Shown: positions 24,387-35,078 of the stretch, piece by piece
Layout: every line of letters begins with the position of its first letter
Position numbering within the stretch: position 1 is the first letter of the stretch
NCBI GenBank assembly: GCA_003255025.1
Contig: QANY01008070.1
Coordinates: 62,001-126,000 of the forward strand
Length of the DNA stretch: 64,000 nt
Origin: Datisca glomerata
Lineage: Eukaryota; Streptophyta; Magnoliopsida; Cucurbitales; Datiscaceae
Reading direction: 5' to 3'
Notes under the pieces: generated by a model
What the model saw: only the letters and a program-made list of their open reading frames with translations
What the model was told of the DNA's origin: nothing
Databases searched by the model: none
Program-made: the position numbers and the translations under genes

Positions 24387-25248
24387 TTTTTATTAACATT
24401 GAGAATTTAAATTTTTTCTGGGACATTACAGGCAAACCTGTCTGGCCTAATGAAAGAGTTTGAGAAAGATCCCGTGTGCTGGGAAAATTGACATTGATGA
24501 TTCACTCTGGTACCTGGTCCTAGGCTTGTAGACGAATTTCGGGAGGAGCTGGGAACAGTCTGATAAGGTTATATTTCCAATGAATGTGAACCAAAGTCAC
24601 TGGATTGCGATTGAGCTTAATTTGAATGGCCAGTGTATTCATATTTATAACACCATGAACACGCCATATCAACGTCCCTTGTACATGAAATAATGAAACA
24701 TTTTTTACGAAGATTGTCCCTCAACCGCTTCAAATGATGAGCATTTATGAGAATAGAAAGGAGGCTAAACCCAAAGATGAGTGAAAAATATGAGATCATG
24801 AGCTGTCCATAACAAGAAAATAGGTAAGAGAAATATATATTTTTTAAAGTCCACTTAAAATTTTAAACATATTATTTAAATTGTGTTTTTGTATTTCATG
24901 TGTTTTGTAGGTTCGATTGTAGGATATTCACCATTAAGTTTGTCAAAGCCCTCACATATGAGAAGAACCTCCAAGAAATAACTAAAAAATGTCAGAATAT
25001 CAAAGACGAATTGCAATTCAAATATATGCATGCACCATAGTTGTACCGAAAATAGTTTGGATACATTTTATGGGTTTTGTGGATTTTTTACGCTAAAACT
25101 CATGATTTTAAGAATTCAGAACCGTATTTTTCTTAACAAACTTTTTATTTTTATGTACCATCAATTTGTGAATTATGGATTTCTATAACTTGTATTTTTA
25201 ATGCTCAATTTTCTTATATGTTGTTGAGTGCTTTTGGTTACTAGATGT

Positions 25249-25350
25249 TTAGTGTAGGCTTCATGTAGGCTGCACGATGACTTCATGGGCATCATGTAGG
25301 CTTCGTGTAGCCTACACGATTACTTCACGGGCATCGTGTAGGCTTCATGT
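25249..25350. repeat. Palindromic array 5, between the two MULE genes
   Basis: Three units of about 40 bp: CATGTAGGCTGCACGATG, CGTGTAGCCTACACGATT and CGTGTAGGCTTCATGTAGG variants with GACTTCATGGGCATC spacers. It lies between the 3' ends of the convergent ULP-type and transposase genes. Confidence 0.8.
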
Positions 25351-25439
25351 AGGTTATGACATTATTAAATAACAAATACAAGTATATTTCTAGATTAATA
25401 TTTAACATAAGTCTACAAATGTCATTATTATATTTCAGT

Positions 25440-25706
25440 GGCTTGGTCACCCGTTGAGATAAAGGAATTGGATTTCTGCACGTTTGTCGGTTTCCTTCCT
25501 ACTACTTCCCCACCTCTAGATGTAATTCTCTATGTCCTAGGTCTGTCACTTTAACGCCTCATTATAGGTGGTAATACCACCTTTTCATGAACCTCATGGC
25601 TGATGACCCAATCTACTTTATCTCCGAGAGGATGCATTGTTTTCGCATACAAATCAATTAGAGCCGCATTTTTATAGAACCTCAAACACATACTGTATGC
25701 GAAAAT
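25440..25706 (-). pseudogene. MULE transposase C-terminal part, cut off by copia insertion
   Basis: Reads AYSMCLRFYKNAALIDLYAK, then TMHPLGDKVDWVISHEV and KVVLPPIMRR, the region that follows the SWIM zinc finger in MURA-type transposases. It is directly adjacent to the left end of the copia element at 25707; the N-terminal and catalytic parts lie beyond that element at 35079-37562. A stop follows MRR and a GGGEV-like tail continues after it. Confidence 0.8.
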
Positions 25707-26886
25707 TGCTGGTCATAGCGGCGCTTGCGCGATGGAAGCGTGAAGGCGCGCGACCTTTTAAAAAATTAAACTTTTAATAAAAATTAAATCTTTTAATAAA
25801 ACAAAATTTGTGCAATGCCACGATAACCAAATAAAAACTTTTATTGAAAACTCTTTTTCAATCAATCAAGATCTATTATATATTGATAAGTTAAATCTAC
25901 AACATATAATGTTAGGAATCATATACCTCTTATTGTCTATATCAAGTATCCTTGCAAAAACAGATCGATCATTCGTTCCCATGAAATCATTCCAACGATC
26001 AGTAGACTCCGAGTTCCATAACAAGATCTTCCAAGTCAATTCTCAACGCACTAGGACATGTGTAGGCACGTAGAATATTACAAGATACTTTTTCTGTCTC
26101 TAGATGTTCTCAACAAATGGGATCTAGAGATTTACTGAGAAGGACTTTAGTGAGATGATTTTCTAAAAGAACGTGATAATTATTCTTTTTAGAGATTTGA
26201 TTAACGTTTAATCATATAAGAAAATCTCTCTGACATCAATCGTGTTCTCAATTCAATGAACTAATGATCTAATCAACTGATTCTCTCTAAATCTTCCAAC
26301 AACCAAGGCCATCAGAATAATATCTGTAAATATTCTGGATAATGGCATATCAGATTTTTAAAGATAAACTGAAATAATATTTAATTATAAAATTACCAAT
26401 GACAGTGGGACTCGCTGCAATTTTGCACAACTGCAGCGTCGCATGGCACTGCAGTGTGCCGTGAGCCAGCACAGTGCCTCGCAGCATTGTGTCTCATGGT
26501 CTGTGCACGTTAATAAAGATATTAATTCACATCAGTCCTGTCATATATAATCTTATTATATAAAATACATTCACTAAGATATCTATCCACATCAATGATC
26601 TGAATCTAGATCACACGCATTCATAATGCTTAGTGAATCGTACTAGCAACCATTCATTAAAGATTTCATACTTTAACATGTTGCTAGAGATTTTATTCAT
26701 TATCTATGATCTTAGTCCTCTCGTACTAATACAAGATCATAGTCTCATTAGTGAATATGAATTTTCAGATATTTATATAAATTATTCAACAATAATTTAA
26801 AAGAACAATTATAAGAAAAATGTAATCCTATTTAAATTTCATATCAAAATGTCAATACACATGCATTGAGGGCATAACCCCCAATA
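25707..26886 (-). repeat. 3' LTR of the nested copia element
   Basis: 1180 bp. Matches the 5' LTR at both ends but lacks about 1.1 kb of its middle: the left part joins at about 26515 to sequence that in the 5' LTR begins near 34690. The element is otherwise co-linear. Confidence 0.85.
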
Positions 26887-26900
26887 GTCTCACACTTACT
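26887..26900 (-). other. Polypurine tract of the copia element
   Basis: Minus strand AGTAAGTGTGAGAC lies directly before the 3' LTR start (TATTGGGGG), the position where plus-strand synthesis begins. Confidence 0.6.
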
Positions 26901-29800
26901 CTAAAGTAAATGTGGCATCTTTCTTAATCTCATGATACACACGTGGCCCTCAAATGACTTTGCAGGAAGTGTCTTTGTAAAAGGATCAGCCATGTTTTGT
27001 TCTGATACTATTTTCATAACAGTGACATCCCATCGATGCATGATCTCTCTTACAATATGATATTTCCTCTCTATGTGCTTGCCTCTCTTGTGACTCCTCG
27101 ATTCCTTGGAATTTTTTACTGCCCCAGTGTCATCACAATATAGGATCAGTGGCTTGTCCATATCTGGAACTACTTCCATATCAGAATAGAGCCTTCTGAG
27201 CCACACCGCCTCTTTTGTAGCTTCACAAGCCGCTATATATTTGGCTTCCATAGTGGAACTTGCAATGCTGTATTGTTTAATACATCTCCACACTACAGCT
27301 CCTCCACATAGGGTGAATACTAATCCTGATGTTGACTTTCGACTGTCTCTGTCTGATTGAAAATTAGAATCAGTATATCGAGTGGGGTTCAAGTCTCCAC
27401 CTGAATAAACAAGCATATAGTTTCTCATTCTCCTAAGATACTTGAGAATGTGCTTTACTATAATCCAATGTTCCAAACATGGATTCGATTGATAACGACT
27501 GAAAATTCTCACTATATAACAGTTATCCGATCTCGTACATAACATAGCATACATGAGACTTCCAACTGTTGAAGTATAAGGAACCTTTCTCATATCCTCT
27601 TCCTCCTGAGGTGTCTTAGGATGTTGTTTCTTGGAGAGAACAATTTCATGTCTAGTCAGTTGTTGACCTTTCTTGGAATTCTCCATAGAGAATCTCTTAG
27701 GATTTAGATGTCTAGAACATAGCACACTTCTCCCAAATCTTTCATTTGAAATTTCTTATCTAACCACTTTTTACCTTTGATAAAGTTTCTATATCATTTC
27801 CAATGAGTAGAATATCATCAACATAAAGAACTAAGAAAATCACTATCTTATCTTTGGTGTATTTATAAACACAGGCTTTGTCAACATCCTACTCGAAGCC
27901 ATAAGACTTTATAATCTCATCAAAGGTAAGGTTGCAAGATCTAGATGGTTGCTTTAATCCATAAATGGATTTAAGCAACTTGCATACTTTCTGATCTTGC
28001 CCCTTTTGTACGAACCCTTCTGGTTGCATCATATAGATGCTTTCTTTAAGAGAGCCATTCAGAAAAGCTGTCTTGATATCCATTTTCCATATCACATAGT
28101 CAAAACTAGTGGCTATGAACAAAAGGATGCGAATGAATTTTAGCATGGCCACAGGGGAGAATGTCTCTTCATAATTGACTCTCTCCCTTTGTGTATAGCC
28201 CTTGGCTACTAACTATGTACTGAAAGTCTCTACTTTCTCATCTGCACCTCTTTTCTTTTTGAAGATCCATTTACATCCAATGGGCCTAACATCTTCAGGG
28301 GGATCTACAAGTTCTCAGACGGAGTTGGAATATATAGATTCAATTTTCTGGTACATGGCATCTTGCCATTTCTCCTTTTTAGGACCATCCATTACTTCTT
28401 CATAAGATAATGGATCGTCTTTATTAGTGTATGACACTAGGACATGTGCCTCTAGTTTGTAGCGAACTGATTATCTTATAACACTCCCACTACAAAATTG
28501 TACTGGGGTTTCCTTTGCGGGAACTGTGATTTCTCTGGTTTCTCGAGTATTAGTAGAAATTGAAGATGGTCTGATCTCATCAGTCATTAATTTCTCAAGA
28601 ACTACTTTGCTACGAGGTTTGTTGTTTTGCATATAATCATGCTCAAGAAACGTTGCATTTGTCGACACAAACACCTTTTGATCATTGTGACTATAAAAGT
28701 ACTCACCTCCAGTCTCTAGAGAACAACCAACTAATATGCATACCTCAGACTTTGAGTCTAACTTTTCGGTCTTGGGTCTAAGAACGTGAGCTGGACACCC
28801 TCATATATGGAAATGATACAAACTAGGTTTGTATCCATTCAACAACTCTAAAGGCATCTTGCTTACAGACTTAGAGGGCACTGCATTCAAAATGTAAGTT
28901 GCTGCGTGTAGTATATATCCTTAAAATATAAGTGACAATGATGAGTAGCTTAACATCGACCTAACCATATCCAATAAGGTTCGGCTTCTCCTCTCTGCAA
29001 CACCATTTTACTATGGTGTTTCAGGTGCTGCGAGTTGGGATAGGATTCCACACTCCAGGAAAATAATCCTTGAATTCTAAATCCAAGTATTCACTACCTC
29101 GATCGGTTCAAAGTGTTTTCAATGATTTACCTAATTGTTTTTCAGCTTCAGCCTTGAAGCCTTTAAACTTTCCAAAAGTTTCAGACTTTCGATGAATTAG
29201 GTAACTATAACCATATCTTGAGTAGTCGTAAATGAAAGTGACAAAATACTCATACTCACCTCTAGCTTGTACATTGATTGGTCCACAGACATCACTATGT
29301 ACTAACTCAAGTGGTTCCTTGGCTCTTTGGCCATTTCCTGTGAAAGGTCTCTTGGTCATTTTACCATCTAGACATGATTCACAAATAGGAAGTATTTCAA
29401 CTTTTAACTCTCTCAAAGCACCATGTTTTGTTAACCTGTTTAAACTATCAAGATTAATATATCTCAGCCTAAGATGTCATAAATATGTGTTATCATAATG
29501 AGAAACTCTTTGTCGTTTGTTATTTTTAGATTTTGCTACTTTAAATAATTCAAAATTATTTAACGCGTGTTCAGTCAGTTTAAGCATATACAATCCGTTT
29601 ATAATTTTAGCATGACAGATATCGAATCCATTCTTCGAAATAATACTCTTTATTAATGAAAAAAACTCGAATAACTGTTCTTACAAAAATGAAAGAGAAA
29701 TCAAATTCCTTGAAAAACCAGGAATATAATAAATATTGTTCAAAACTAAGTAATTATATCCTAAAGTAAATAGACTGTCCATAATGCTTTAACTGCGAGT
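26901..29800 (-). pseudogene. copia pol: integrase, reverse transcriptase, RNase H
   Basis: Read leftwards. GAG-pre-integrase/integrase: ILPICESCLDGKMTKRPF, LELVHSDVCGP (29416-29108). Spacer: VFVSTNATFLEHDY-like (28674-28471). RT: WKMDIKTAFLNGSLKESIYM and VCKLLKSIYGLKQPSR (28152-27889), then the catalytic YVDDILLIGND at about 27820. RNase H: YTDSNFQSDRDSRKSTSG, SSTMEAKYIAACEATKEAVW, MADPFTKTLPAKSFEGH (27725-26901), the longest intact piece at 274 aa. At least four breaks separate these pieces, so the polyprotein is not made. The integrase-before-RT order defines it as copia. Confidence 0.9.
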
Positions 29801-29895
29801 GCACCACTGCCAACTCTAAAAAATGACATTTTTATCAGCCAGCTCCTTTATGAATCAAGCATCTGTAAAGAAGAACATACATGGTAAGTGGCTCC

Positions 29896-30819
29896 TTAAT
29901 CAAATATCCTGGATAACAAATCATATTTTACTAAACAAGCTTCAAGTACAAGTGAATCATATTTACCTTTCTTTTTTAGCTCAGAGAGATACTTGTTACA
30001 GTTTCTCTTCCAATGATCTTCAGCCCCACAATGGAAACACTTTCCTTTAGGCTTGTTGATTTTCTTGTTCTTCTTGGCTTTCAGCAATGTCTTGGCTTTC
30101 TTTACTCTTTTGTTCTTACTATTGTCCTTAGCATTATTGTTCTTCCTTTTCTTGTTCTTAACAATATTGGAAGAAGGCTTTTGCTCGACAACATTTGTCT
30201 CACCCTCTTTGGTCATTCTAAGGTTGAGTGACTCAAAAATCTGAAGTTCATTTAACAATTAGGTCATGTTGAATTGCAACTTGTTCATAACATAGTTGAT
30301 CGTGAACGCAGAAAAAGCTGGTGTGAGCGACTCTAGTAGGATGCTAACTTGAGTCCGCTCATTAATGGTCACCCCATGTACTTTTGCCTCGTGCATTATG
30401 TTGATCATGATCAAAACATGTTCTCGAATAGAAGTACCCTTCCTTATCTTAGGTTTCATGTAGCTCCTAGTTTCCTCATGACGACTTTGATCGAACTGCT
30501 GCCCAAACATTACCTGTAAAGACTCCATAATCTCATAAGCAGTCTCTATGCTTTCATGTTTGGTTCTGAGAACATCATTCATGCTCACAAGCATGTAGTA
30601 CTTCACCTTGTTGTTTGATATTATCCAAGCATCATATTTGTCCCTAACATTCTTAGGGACGTTAGCTGCGAGCTCCTCAAGACATTCTTTAGTAAGAGCG
30701 AACTTATGGTTCTCACAAATCAGTATTAAGTTCATATTTGATTTCCAACGTATGAAATTATCACCATTTAATTTCTCAAGAGCGAGTAAAGTAGTAACAA
30801 GGTTGTCCATGGTAGACAT
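29896..30819 (-). pseudogene. copia gag with zinc knuckle, one nonsense codon
   Basis: Start MSTMDNLVTTLLALEKLNGD at 30819, followed by WKSNMNLILICENHKFALT, EIMESLQVMFGQ and SIREHVLIMINIMHEAKVHG, the usual copia gag core (186 aa). A single TAA interrupts after KLQFNMT at about 30258; the frame then continues LLNELQIFES through a Lys/Asn-rich region to the CCHC knuckle CFHCGAEDHWKRNC near 30000. Gag packages the RNA in virus-like particles in a live element. Confidence 0.88.
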
Positions 30820-30839
30820 AGTATTGATAACTGAAATTT

Positions 30840-32774
30840 AAAATATACATGATTCAATATAATTGATAATATCTAGAAGTCGAAAAGTAAATGTGATGCA
30901 TGAATGCAATCATAATAAACACATACATTTAGCATTTACTAATCATGATAAAACAATCCAACAATTAATGTGCCGCCTTAGGGTCGGTCATATTAACCTC
31001 AGGCTGCCTACGAGACATTCTTATCATTATTAATTAAAACTTAAAATATCTTATATTTTATCTTTTAACAATAATGTATTGCTTGTTTGGTCAGTCATGA
31101 CTATCCACATGAAAGCTTAATTGTGATTTTGTGATTGTAACCCATCATTTTAGATTCCATGACTTCATTTAGAATATGCCGCCTTAGAGTCGGTCAAAAC
31201 TAAACTACATCACTTCATCCTATCTTTTTAAGAAGTCCAACCTTGGTATTGGTATAACTCGAAACCTTCTTTAGGAGAATGAAAATAAAACCATCTCGAG
31301 ACCATCACTGCACCTCGTGATGTTGTACTAACGATGAAGACTATAGGTTACATTGACATGTCAGCTTCTCCCACTCACTATTTTAAGATAATATTTTTCT
31401 ATTTTAACTAATCAATTAATTCCAATTAATTACTAGTTAAAATAATAACCCTATGAATATTTAATAATTGGTTAATCCAATCTCATTAGTCTAAGTTCAT
31501 TTAACTTTCTGAAGCACCTTAGTCACAATTAGGTGAACTTAGATTAACTAATTAATTATATTCATCAAATTTTAATAAAACTCTGTTACTAAAGTTGGTT
31601 AACTTAAATGTTACTATAGCCTTTAGTATGGTATGATTACCAAGTTTTAAATAGTTAAAACCTAACAATTTACATGCACTTAATTTTATAAAGCAATACA
31701 TATAAACATATTAGGACAATCCTAATAAGTCATGTTTTTACGAGATGAGATGCAAGATTAAATAAAATTGTGTGAGATTTTCATGTATGACATGTGATCG
31801 ACTAATGCATGGACATGTTATCAAACATAACAATTAAATAATTATTTAACAATTAAACAAAATAATAATAGATCGAGTGACTATTGGTTATTTCTAAATT
31901 ACAACTCTTGAAATTAAAAAGTAAAATTACAAAGCGGACTGAAATAATACATATTTCCCAATATATTGTCTTCTCCCCCTGATGTCCATTTTCATAATCT
32001 TCAAGCTTTAAACAAAACTATTTTTAATTAGAAAAACTATTTTTTCTTAATTCAAACAATTTCTATAATTATCTCTTTTTTATATAGTTGACTTTAACTT
32101 AGTAAATTAAATACTTTATTTGATTCGGTCAAACTTGTGTCAAACCCAATCAACCTATTAATTTTTAATTTTCATAAAATAAAAAATTAAGAATTAATTT
32201 TGAAATTTAAATGGATAATTAAAAGAGGTTGGGTTTTAATGAAACACTTAGGTTATAGAATTAGTTGCATGGTTTGTTGAAAACTTTCCTAAAACGTGAC
32301 AACAATGGTCACCAACGATAGGATTCTCCGATCGTCGCCCATCACCATCGCTGCCAGTCTCACCGCCGGTAGCCGCCTGCCAAGCCGATAGCCTCTGTTC
32401 ACCTTTGCCAAAACAGTAAATTTCCCGACGTATACAGTGTTTCCATGGTTGAATAGTGTTTTCGTAGATGAATAGTGTTTTCACGTGAACAGCAAATTTC
32501 TACCATTCCTCTCGTGCGTTCTACATCTTCTCGCATTCAGAATAATTATAATAATATTCAAAATAAAATTATAAAAAATTCTACACATCAATTCGGCTTA
32601 CACAAGATCTAGAAAAAATTGAAATAAAGCGTAATACAATAATCACCATACAATTAACAATCCATAATTTTTGATACATTCAAAAAACATAACCATCTAT
32701 CATCATACATACCTCATATTATATGAATAATTCAATTAAACCCACACAACATTTAACAATAAATATATAAAGTT
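30840..32774 (-). other. Leader between copia 5' LTR and gag
   Basis: About 1.9 kb without coding. The motif GCCGCCTTAG(G/A)(G/A)TCGGTCA occurs twice (about 30971 and 31178), and CAGGCTGCCTACGAGAC follows the first. A GC-richer patch at 32290-32420 has a 78-codon open frame I do not believe. Confidence 0.5.
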
Positions 32775-32787
32775 CACTCTGATACCA
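32775..32787 (-). other. Primer-binding site, initiator Met tRNA type
   Basis: Minus strand TGGTATCAGAGTG lies two bases after the 5' LTR end (CCAGCA), matching the TGGTATCAGAGC complement of the 3' end of initiator tRNA-Met used by plant copia elements. Confidence 0.8.
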
Positions 32788-32789
32788 CT

Positions 32790-35078
32790 TGCTGGTCATC
32801 GCGTCGCGTGCGCGAAGGAAGCGTGGAATCTTTTAAAAAAAAGTAAACTTTTAATAAAAATCGAATCTTTTAATAAAATAAAACTTGTGGAACGTCACGA
32901 TAACCAAATAAATTTTTTTATTGAAAACTCTTTTTCAATCAGTCAAGATCCATTATATATTTATAAGTTAAATCTACAACATACAATGTTAGAAATCTTA
33001 TACCTCCTGTAATCTATATCAAGTGCCCTTGCAAAAGCCGATCGATCCTCCATACCCGTGAAATCATTTCAACAATTAGTAGTCTCCGAGATCCACACCA
33101 AGATCTTTCAAGTCAATCCTCAACGCACTAGGACGTGTGTGGACGCGTAGAATATTACAAGAAACTTTTTCTATCTCTAGATGTTCTCAACGTATGAGAT
33201 CTAGAGATTCACTAAGAAGGACTTTACTGCGACAATTCTCTAAAAGATGAGATGATTATTCTTTTTAGAGATTTGATTAATGATTAATCATAGAAGAAAA
33301 TCTCTTTGACACCAATCATGTTCTCAATTCAACTCTTGATTGACAAACTGATAATCCGATCAATTGATTCTCTCAAAATCTTCCAAAAACCAAGGCCATT
33401 AGAATAATATCTGTATATATCCTAGATAATGGTGTATCGAATTTTTATAGATAAAATGAAATAATATTTAATTATAAAATTATCAATTGCAGTGGCACCC
33501 ACTGCAATTGTGCACAACTGCTGCGCTACATGAAACTGTAGTGTTCCGTGAGCCAACACAGTGCCTCAAGGCGTTGTGCCTCACTGCGTTGTGTCTCACG
33601 GCGTTGTGTCTCACGTACTACAGTGTTGCACACTCACTATTGTAGTGCCACGTGACACCACAGTAGTCCATGTCCATTTCTGATATACTATCAGTGATTG
33701 ACACGTGACAATTACTGTAAATTAAATATTTATTTTAATCATATAATTATCTAGATATTAATTAATTCAAAATAAACATATCATATTATCCCTATCAAGT
33801 GACTCTGTTATTTCACAAATAACAGATTTAGTTGATTTAAATTATTATCTAATAATAATAATCTTATTATCTAATTTCACAAATAAGATATTTTGTCTCA
33901 CTTATCGTGAATTAAAAAACCTGATAATTATTCATATGTATAGTTTTCAAAAATTATATTTAAATATATAAATAATTCAATTAATTAATCACACATATTT
34001 ATGTACTTACCCCAAAATAAAAGTTCATTTTGCAAGTGAGTCTTTTTCTCATGTTCTGAAATATTCACACCCTAGACAACGTGGTATAGAGGCGGCTTGA
34101 GGTCCATTGACCTATAATCATAAGCTCCAATAAACGAGATTATTAATTAAACTCTTTAATTAAATAATTTTATTTATTAATTCCATTATTACTCCACTAT
34201 AAATATGGAATTGCATTTTTAGAGATTATAGAATGTATTTATAGAGTATTCTCATGTAGTTCACTGACATAATTATTTCATGTAGTTGTGTCCTCTAATT
34301 ATTTGTTCGTAAATTAGAACTGGCTATTATTACCATTTTACCCTTCTAGTTATCTCTTGATCCTTAAATACCATTAATCCACTAGTGAATGACGAATTTA
34401 TAATTTTATTATGAATTTGAGCTTAATAACCATTCAGTTCAAGAATTAATATTTAAGTGAACCAATATAAGATTAGTTAGGAAAACTTAGATTCCAAATC
34501 TTGTAAGATCATGTCCCCAGTCATCCATATCACTGAATCTCCAAAATAAAAGTCACTAGCCTGATTAACAAACAGACCTTAACGAGTGAATCAAAAGATC
34601 TAGTAAATATGCATAGGAGTTCATGACTACTCACGATTCAGACTTATCTATATATTATAGTCAAATTGATGTGTATTAAATCTTTATGATAAACAACATG
34701 TTAATAAATATATTAATTCACATCGGTCATGTCATATATAATCTTATTATATAAAGTACATTCACTAAGATGTCTATCCACATCAATGATCCATATCTAG
34801 ATCACACGCATTCATAATGTGTAGTGAACCATAGTAGTAACCATTCATTAAAGATGACATACTTTAATATGTTGCTGACAATTTTATTCATCATCTATGA
34901 TCTTAATCCTCTCGTACTAATACAAGATCATAATCTCGTTAATGAATATGGAATTTTCAGATATTTATATAAATTATTCAACAATAATTTAAAAGAACAA
35001 TTATAAGAAAAATGTAATCCTATTTAAATTTCATATCAAAATGTCAATACACATGCTTTGAGGGCATAACCCCAAATA
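32790..35078 (-). repeat. 5' LTR of the nested copia element
   Basis: 2289 bp, about 1.1 kb longer than the 3' LTR. The additional middle part (about 33580-34690) begins with three 15-bp repeats of GGCGTTGTGTCTCAC type (33563-33614). Confidence 0.85.

Larger units (their letters stand above)
21138..25039 (+). pseudogene. MULE-borne DUF1985 + C48 (ULP1-like) peptidase gene, decayed
   Basis: Plant transposon-carried ULP-like protein; live relatives are thought to be SUMO/ubiquitin-like proteases of unknown target. Exon at about 21156-21780 gives a DUF1985 domain (VYGVTNIPKARVNGKCYTNY, LFRKTCFGHLLDFLAMKFSA, VDDLEIFNQYPWEEIFFSKT). An exon at about 21968-22112 gives AWIFETIPLVGNLYVNQVL. A long Glu/Lys-rich stretch lies at 22775-23634. 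The protease parts are LVYLPYEWLESN (24090), HIDAYLKLMRRDLQDYNP (24200), NQSHWIAIELNLNGQCIHIYN (about 24590-24650) with the catalytic His, and DCRIFTIKFVKALTYEKN (about 24913) with the catalytic Cys. The residue after Cys is Arg where Gly is usual, and the expected Asp after IHIY is Asn. Stops include apparent TGG-to-TGA changes at 21398 and 21668, plus a frameshift near 21680. Confidence 0.85.
25707..35078 (-). mobile_element. Ty1/copia LTR retrotransposon, 9.4 kb, nested in the MULE transposase
   Basis: Minus-strand element: 5' LTR 32790-35078, primer-binding site, leader, gag, pol in copia order (integrase before RT), polypurine tract, 3' LTR 25707-26886. LTR ends read TATTGGGG... on one side and CCAGCA on the other. 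I could not find a convincing 5-bp target duplication (AAAAT at left, GAATA at right). Several stops make it defective. Gag and pol resemble copia families abundant in eudicots. Confidence 0.92.

Noticed and set aside
32248..32484. 78-codon - strand frame in the copia leader
   Set aside because: GC-richer patch, no family resemblance, inside untranslated leader.
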